Positions 57,420 to 64,000 of a stretch of 64,000 bases of DNA are shown one piece after another; within the stretch, counting starts at the first letter, position 1, and the number at the start of each line of letters is the position of its first letter. Below the pieces are notes generated by a model. It made no database searches, was not told the DNA's origin, and was given only the letters and a program-made list of their open reading frames with translations. The DNA is from Paracamarosporium sp. OC-R06-R3. Taxonomy: Eukaryota; Ascomycota; Dothideomycetes; Pleosporales; Didymosphaeriaceae. The DNA lies in contig JACVRA010000306.1 of assembly GCA_019828545.1 (NCBI GenBank), positions 2,303-66,302 on the forward strand, given 5' to 3'. Position numbers and translations under genes: made by a program.

Positions 57420-59620
57420 TCAGAAGTTTCCGGAACCACGTCCATGACCGGGATCACCATGGCTGGGACGATAACCGCGACCATAACCATAAACGTCATT
57501 GTACCCTCTCGGAAGTCCTGATCCGCGAGGTCTGTTCCCTCTTCCACGCATATTCTCGGGTTGCTGTTGATCATGGTATCCTCCTTGCCTGTGACGAGAT
57601 GGGTGATTGCCCCCTCTGTAGTTTTCAGGCCGTTGTTGAACATTCTGTCCTCCATATACATGGTGGCGTCGAGGATCATTCGTCCCATGACTTCCAGAAT
57701 GCGACTGGTATTCATTATCTTGCATACCATGCGACTGGGTATTATAGCCTTCCACACCAAACTGTGGCCGAGCTTGATATGATCTGTCTGCCCTCGAGCG
57801 ACCCCTCACATTGTGATTGCGAAGGGTACTAGGAGGCCTACGTTCCCAATGTGTCGTAAAAGACTCTCTGCCAATGATGTGTGATTTTCTTAGCATGGTC
57901 CTCAACTCCAACGGGCCATCTCGGCTTGGGCGCACGAGTATCCCAGCCCGCATAGGCCCATCTTGTTGCTTCAGCACGGTGCGAATTCGCGTAAGCAAAT
58001 CCACAAGCTTCCGTAGAGCATCTTGGTTCTTTTCTTCCCATCTGTTAATTCTCTCTTGCGCGTTCTCATACTTGATGCGGAGAACCTTTCCCTTGCCATT
58101 TTCCATCTGATATATACCAGTCAGCAAATGAGTAGTGCGGCCGAACCAGAGCTGATCTTGACACGCAACACTGACAGTCCCTTCTTCCCTATAAGTCGCC
58201 GTCTTCAATTCTGCTATCTGGGCCGTTGGTACGATGTGACCCTTCTGAAAGAATCGAACAGGAGCTTTGAAGTCAAAACGTGGTCGTTCTGCTAGCAAAG
58301 CGCCCGTCACAGCATCGATCTCCATGGAGTCTAGATCATCTGATGTAGACTCCTCATAATAGGCGTCAGCTTCAAAACGTAATACAATTTTGAGGGGCCC
58401 CATGGGGTATTGAATCACCCTATAGTGGCTTGTTGCATCCTCCATGTCATTTCCGGGCTGAGTAAAATTCTTCTCAAAGTTGTTTCCAATTCCACTAACT
58501 TGTCGTCTCCAAAATTTCTCTCCTTTACGAACGAGGACTAGGGTGTTGTATACCATATGTACGTCCAAACGAAGAGGGCCATTTGCTTTTCCTTGACAGA
58601 ATTCAAGAAGTATCCTGAGGTTGTTTCTGTCAGCTAGAATATCAACGTCCCAGAATTGGAAGCCAGGGTTCATGACGTTCAAAGCAGTAAATAGTGGAGA
58701 GTAAGGTTCCCAAGGTTTTCGTACATAGTTATAATCAGCTGCTTGGAAGCCTGAATCCGTCTCTAGAATAGAAGGTAGAGTCCTATGTGATATAAATTTG
58801 GGTGGGCCTCCAGGGACGAAGATAGTATTGTTGCCGTCATTGGCGCCCTGCCAATTGTAAGAACAAAGAAGTTTGATCGTGTCATTGTCCCAAGTGACCT
58901 TCGAGGGAGTCGGAGTAAGCTCGTTCTGTTCCAGGGTAAGGATTATATCCCCAGCTTCTTTTTGCACGATTTTTGACAAAACTTTCAATCGTTTCTTCAT
59001 TTTAGCGGTTAGCTCTTTGGGTTTGTCTTCAACATCTTGGCCTCCTTCCGCATCTTCATCCTCATCATCGTCATCAAAGTCCAGCTCATCCTCGGCGATT
59101 TCTTGCTCTCCGTCTTCTTCAGCAATGTCGAGATTCTTTGGCTCTGCTGAGTTCACCTCGGAGCTTTTTGCGATTTTTTTAGGAGCTCCGCTCATGTCAT
59201 TCTGTGGCATAATCCCCAGGGGACGACGTGGTGTCTGATTTCGCGATTTGGTCTGCTTTGGCTCTGGCTGTGGCGTAAAATCTTCGTTACGGCTTGATCT
59301 AACCCGTTTTGTTCCATGTCCACTGCCAGATCCTCGAAGTGACTCATTGCCAACGCCTTGAAGAACAAATTAGAACGATGAACATATAGGGCGCTGTCGC
59401 GGTGGGATACTCGACGTACCATTCATCCTTACGGCGATTTTAGAAGGCTTCCAGCGCTCAATGAAGATTGACGCGCGTAAGGGGAAGCAGTAATTATGCT
59501 GCGACCACTTAGCGTAGCCTTTCAAGCTGTTAGAAATCTGTGTATGTCTAGACTTGCTTCGCGACACTTGACGCGTCTGAGAGGTACGTACACCTGCTGA
59601 TCAATGTAGTTGACAGTCAT
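57420..59620 (-). CDS. RGG-tailed fungal protein often labelled geranylgeranyl pyrophosphate synthetase-like
   Basis: Three exons: 59592-59620, 59420-59526 and 57420-59356. The introns are 65 and 63 nt with GTACGT donors, in frame, giving 690 aa. After a basic N-terminus (WKPSKIAVRMNG spanning the second splice) comes a very acidic stretch (ELDFDDDDEDEDAEGG). A globular core follows (about residues 185-480) with SYNWQGANDGNNTIFVPGGPP, FTALNVMNPGFQF, YNTLVLVRKGEKFWRR and VLRFEADAYYEE. The 170-residue C-terminus is disordered, with many RGG/RG and Gln/Tyr/His motifs (ending PGHGRGSGNF), typical of RNA binding. No aspartate-rich prenyl-diphosphate motifs (DDxxD) of a true synthase occur in the core. 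The core pattern instead recalls DXO/Rai1-like decapping nuclease relatives, but this is weak. Confidence 0.82.
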
Positions 59621-59976
59621 ACGGCGTGTGTACATAAATAAGTGAGCTACTTCTGTACAGAATAATAACACTGATCGTACGTTGGATTTTTCAGCGCAAG
59701 TGATGGCCTTAAAGAGTGGTTGAGAGGGAATTCCAGCGGATGCGAAAGGGTGATGCCCAGCGCGAAGCTAGCTAACCAGAATGGTACTAGTACAGCAACG
59801 TCACCAAACAGGAACAGCATATCGGAAACACAAAAGTCTTCTTTTATAAAACCATAATCGATTAAGACGATATAAAAAATATCCACCTCGTATTGCTTCT
59901 CAAAGTTGTTTCTCCCTCCCTCAAGTCTTAGTAGAAGCAACGTCGCCCCCCATCACATTGGCGTCGTACGATCCAG
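59621..59976. other. Gene-free stretch
   Basis: About 350 bp: upstream region of the RGG-tailed gene and 3' flank of the transcription factor gene. Nothing recognised. Confidence 0.5.
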
Positions 59977-61922
59977 TTAAAACATGAACGCAAAAGGCTT
60001 GTAGAAACACTCCTCCCACCCAAGGTTCCCGCTAGCCCAATATTTTTGCATCACAATCTTCAGGTTTAATGCACAGTGGGTCCCCAAGCATTGGGCTAGA
60101 TCCACACAAGTGTCCTCAACCCATTTGCGCCTGGCCTCCCCTCGATACCCTGCATCTGCTCCTGCAATGACCAACGGCCAGCTAGCGAATCTTCTAATGC
60201 GTGGCGTTGCAAACACTGTTCTAAGGTGCGTTCCAAGAGCGTCACTGTGGCTCTCAAGTTGTTCGAACGTATGCGTATCGTTCGGCAACAAAGCTAGCGA
60301 TTGGAGTGACATGATGCAATAGATAGCTACCGCATGCTTATACGCTAAGCCAATGGTAACCCAGTCAGCATGATCAGGACCTGGCTGTGCCCAGTCATCA
60401 ACCGAGAATGATTCGATCTGCGAGAGCAGCTCGTTGGCCGACAGAGAAAGCGCAGTCAGGTCGTTTTCTAAGATAAGCGCCTGGGACGCCTCTCTACGCA
60501 AGTGACTGACCCGGATTATATAGAAGAAGACGGGAGGCGGGCAGAGACAGTAAGGGAACAACTCGTGGTAGAGCTCCTCCACATTCTCAAGCTCTTCGTT
60601 CAATGTTGGAGCTATGACAACCTGGTCATGAGCTGGGCTGGTGGAGTTGCTAAGAACTATGATCCTACGATATCTTAGATCGACACTGAAAAAGGAGGTG
60701 GCGGGACTAAGACCACTTACAGGTGAAAGAGCACGACCGTTGCATGCATGTAAAACGTGTTGCGGTACATGTGCATTAGCCCTCCACGTGCTTTGATTAT
60801 TCGCAACAAAACGTCAATGTGTGTTCGCCACTCTGGATGCGTCCGAGATTGCAACTGACATTCATCAGCAAACAGAACAGGATACCACGAGTCGTGTCTA
60901 GCTTACTTCTTGACTGAGGAATACCACAACACTGGTAACAGTTGCTAGGCTGTACGTTGTTCTCTGGTCCGCTACCCTTTTGCTCAATTCGCGAATAGCC
61001 TCCCCTCGGTGCTTCAATATCTTCGGTCCAATATCTATGAGTGCTCGTTCACTTGCTCCGGATGGAAGACACATCGCGTAGTGCTGTAGAGCAATGCAAA
61101 CAAAACTGCTCTGCGCAGTAGGAGTCAGGAGATGTAACCCAGAAACTGGAAAGAAGGCGACTTGAGGGTTGCGAACTAGGGCAGCGTCTGGGCTCGTAGA
61201 TTCCGGAATCACACGTGTGTTCACTAACAGGATATCAGCTTAAACAAAAGCAATACAATACTAATTCTTTGACCCTGCATATATTGTTTCTGTGGGGACC
61301 AAAGATTTGGTATTGTTGAGGTAGGATTCGGCGTACAGTAATTGACCGCTTGCACCACCTCGCATGTCTCGCTCTGCAGGTTGTATGTAGGGAGATTTTC
61401 CCTTCGCATATAACGCAATATACGTCGTAATCCTTTCAGAGGGTCTTTCTCAACTTTGAGAAGCTTCGCTGCTTCATCTTGCAGGCCCTTCGATACAATC
61501 TCCTCAATTTTATCCTTGCTCGCAAGCACCGTGATTCGATTGATATCTTCAATGGACCGCACATCTGCAATTGCCTTTTGGTAGATAAGGCGAAGTTCTT
61601 CTCTTTCGGGAAAGTCTGAATCCTCGCTGTTGATAGTGTCGTTGCTCCCACTAGTGGCGCTGTTAGATTGCTTCATTGGTGGCCTGCTTTGAAGTAACGG
61701 TATGACTAGTTCCGACTTCTTGGACGTCTTGGTCCGCTTTCGCGAAGTGACCTTCCCTGGCTCGACCCACTGAAGTGGTTTCTGTGCATCGTAGCCAGGA
61801 CATTCTCTGCCTCTTTTAAGGCACTTTTTGCAGTGTGGCAACGTGTAATCACATACTAGCCGACGTTTGAGACACTCCCAGCACTGTCGAGTGGCTGTTT
61901 GTGATTTACACTCCGGATCCAT
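59977..61922 (-). CDS. Zn2Cys6 fungal transcription factor
   Basis: Four exons: 61337-61922, 60907-61223, 60721-60854 and 59977-60685. The introns are 113, 52 and 35 nt. The last is unusually short but is the join that keeps frame. The product is 581 aa. The binuclear zinc cluster is at residues 14-41 (CWECLKRRLVCDYTLPHC, then CLKRGREC), starting close to the N-terminus. A basic linker follows (KVTSRKRTKTSKK). The C-terminal part is the helical middle-homology region of fungal regulators, including NYLNTRVIPE restored across intron 1 and THPEWRTHIDVLLRIIKARGG after intron 2. The target is unknown. It is divergent from the RTA1-like gene 1.2 kb away, which could be a target. Confidence 0.9.
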
Positions 61923-63107
61923 CTTGTAAAAGTCCGACCTCGCAACGGAAGCTCAAGGATACTCTCGCTTGCTGCTCGGCAATGCGCTCAGGAAGCAACA
62001 GTATAGTACTCTTGGCTTGGCCCTGTGAGTTTCCTAATATAGGCTAAAACAAGGCTACTATCTGTACGGTATAATGGCCCGATCGTCATGCCCACAATAT
62101 TCCCTGGAACCGTTGAATGCAATGCGAAGGGAGCAAAGTTAATGGAATGAAGAGTGAGGCTGGCACCAATGAAGGCCAAGACAGGTGGAAGGTGGCTGCA
62201 TGAACCGTCTGGCGTCGAGAGCCCGGAGCGTATTCTGCATTTTAATTTCCTCGCCTGGAACAAGCAGAGGTTGCGGTGCTGAAGCCTGAGCTGATCGACA
62301 CAAGGTTGAGAACATCAAGCGGAGGTGAGGCTGAGGACTTTACGTATATATGGTCTGTGCGTCAAACTTTTATCTCCATTGGGTTTAGTGAAGGGGCGAA
62401 ATTTCGGTCCGTTCCAGGGCTTATCTTCAAATGTTCCTCGTGCTTAACGAGCCAGCCAACGTTCTTGCGTCTGCTAACATCGGTGCATCCGAATACCTCC
62501 AGATGCGCTCTGACATTGGCTGTCAGCAGTTGTTCTATTCCAGATGGCTCATAAGCTGAAGCGGTGAATGGTGGACCGCCTTCGCTTGTTCCGCTCGATC
62601 TCAGCCGCAACAGGGCCTGCAAGATGACCTGCGCACAACAAAACCATCACACGTGTAATAGTATGCACGCATGCCACTATTCGATGGACTATTTGCTCAG
62701 TCTCTCCCTTCTCTCGTGCATCCAAACAACCTAGCAATAATAGTGTTCTGTTCAAACACTTGGGTGCTCGTTTTGCACACTTAGTTTGTGACTTCCAGTA
62801 GCCCTCAAGTAACTTACACACGACTAGAATAAGGGTTGTCTGTTGCGTACGTCGTACTCCAGACTGCTCAGCCTTACTTAGTCGCGGTTCCTCTTCGACT
62901 TTCAGCCCTAGGCGGGCCTGCGTCATTGCTTGGCCGTCTTAATTTCCATTTCGGTTTAGACTGTGGAGGCTATGGAGCTCTCTGAGTGGGCAGTTGTTCC
63001 GCAACGGTATCTCTACTTGAGGTATGTAAATTCATACATAGGTATAAGTAAGTTGTTTCGGGTAGTATGGAGTTGTTGTTTTACTCGCTCTCTCTCACTT
63101 TTTCAAC
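61923..63107. other. Gene-free stretch between divergent genes
   Basis: About 1.2 kb between the transcription factor and RTA1-like starts. Frames at 62276-62622 and 62549-62926 have no domain, and the former lacks an ATG. It is probably the regulatory region of one or both genes. Confidence 0.45.
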
Positions 63108-64000
63108 ATGCCCGACGGGAAACAAGTCCCTGGCAGCCTCTATTTCTATCAACCAAGCAAGGTTGCACCGGCAGTCTTCGCAGCTCTTTTCTTTATCTCG
63201 GGTGCCTGGCATCTTTGGCAATGCATCCACTATAAGTCTTTCAAGATCACCGCACTTCACCCCTTTTGTTGTTTATTATTCGTAGTGGGTTTTGCACTTC
63301 GTGAGTATGGTGCATTCAACGTATCTCATGTCACGATATACCTCGTTAGCACAATTTGCATCTATAGCGCCCCGTAAGTCATTTCGTAGTCTCCTTCTAC
63401 TCTTTTTTGCGTAAGCTAACGTACATAGGCCAATATTAGAGCTCGCAAACTACCACGTCCTCGGCCGTATACTTTACTACGTCCCATACTTTGCTCCATT
63501 GCACCCAGGGCGCACGCTCACGACGTTCGGTGCTATTTCGGGTGTTGTCGAGATTTTGAACGCACTTGGCGTTGCTCTTCTCGCCAATCCTAACGTCAAG
63601 TCACAGTCGACGCAAAATCTTGGACACATACTTATGAAGACTGCCTTGATCGTACAGATTGTTGTCATCACCGTCTTTGTGGCAATCGCGGGGCTCTTCC
63701 ATCAAAAGTGCCGGAAGGGGAATATCAAAACTAGCAAAGTGCAACAGCCTCTCCTAACTTTATACGTTAGTACATTCTTAATCATGATCCGCACTATTTA
63801 CAGAACCGTGGAGCATTTTGGTGTGTCGCGCGCACCTGCGAAACCGGGACCTGATTGGGATGCGATGAGTCTCTCGCCTATCGTCCGTTATGAATGGTTC
63901 CGTAAGTCCAGTTATGTCCTTTCCCACACGCTTGGAGTTGAGCTTACTTTGATCGTAAGTCTATACTTTCGAAGCCGGCCTCATGCTGAGCAATTCTTTC
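63108..64000 (+). CDS. RTA1-like membrane protein, 3' end cut by window edge
   Basis: Exons 63108-63373, 63429-63901 and 63960 to the right edge. The introns are 55 and 58 nt, in frame, giving about 260 aa so far. After a short start (MPDGKQVPGSLYFYQPS) come at least six membrane segments. Family marks of RTA1-like proteins are the N-terminal GSLYFYQPSKVAPAVFAALF, PPILELANYHVLGRIL restored across intron 1, and IYRTVEHFGVSRAP. FEAGLMLSNSF after intron 2 leads into the last segment, cut here. Members include yeast Rta1 and Rsb1, linked to azole-type drug tolerance and to export of sphingoid bases. The substrate of this one is unknown. Confidence 0.9.

Noticed and set aside
62549..62926. Minus-strand frame of 125 codons upstream of the RTA1-like gene
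   Set aside because: It has an ATG but an irregular, low-information product and no domain or splice support.

Overview
The window is nuclear DNA of a filamentous ascomycete (Pezizomycotina), most likely a dothideomycete. The evidence is many short introns (about 46-60 bp, with GTACGT or GTAAGT donors and CTAAC or CTGAC branch sites just before the acceptor), moderate gene density, and fungus-restricted families: HET-domain, Clr5, LicD, DUF3405, DUF1996, DUF4360, NmrA, PTH11-like and Zn2Cys6 proteins. No tRNA, rRNA or CRISPR array was recognised. Gene models were built by joining open frames at splice sites that restore frame and family motifs. All family names are from memory of the families, not from a search.

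Layout. 0-7 kb: the 5' end of a membrane protein cut by the left edge, a decayed carboxymuconolactone-decarboxylase-type gene, a Clr5-domain protein and a small single-span membrane protein. 7-19 kb: an MDR-family oxidoreductase, a kinesin-8, a ubiquitin-fold-like protein, a Tim17-like mitochondrial protein, a LicD-type secretory protein and an 84-residue protein with a GC-AG intron. 19-26 kb: a GC-rich gene-free stretch, a DUF3405 type II membrane protein and the cytosolic phenylalanyl-tRNA synthetase alpha subunit.

26-35 kb is the most interesting part. Two NmrA-like reductase paralogues flank a divergent pair: a fungal gasdermin-like pore-former (299 aa) and a 1334-aa protein joining an N-terminal caspase-like protease domain to a HET (heterokaryon incompatibility) domain. 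The pair share a promoter region of about 460 bp. It has the layout of a two-component cell-death module in which the protease would activate the gasdermin.

35-53 kb: an Arg/Asp-rich repeat protein, a PTH11-like receptor, an alpha/beta hydrolase, an amidase, a secreted DUF4360 protein, MsrA, a GFA-family protein and an Fmp42-like transporter. Two copies of an 87-bp inverted-repeat (MITE-like) element lie near 36.9 and 41.1 kb, and an (AC)28 microsatellite at 50.2 kb. 53-64 kb: a MARVEL-like membrane protein, a secreted DUF1996 protein, an RGG-tailed protein of a family often labelled geranylgeranyl pyrophosphate synthetase, a Zn2Cys6 transcription factor, and an RTA1-like membrane protein cut by the right edge.
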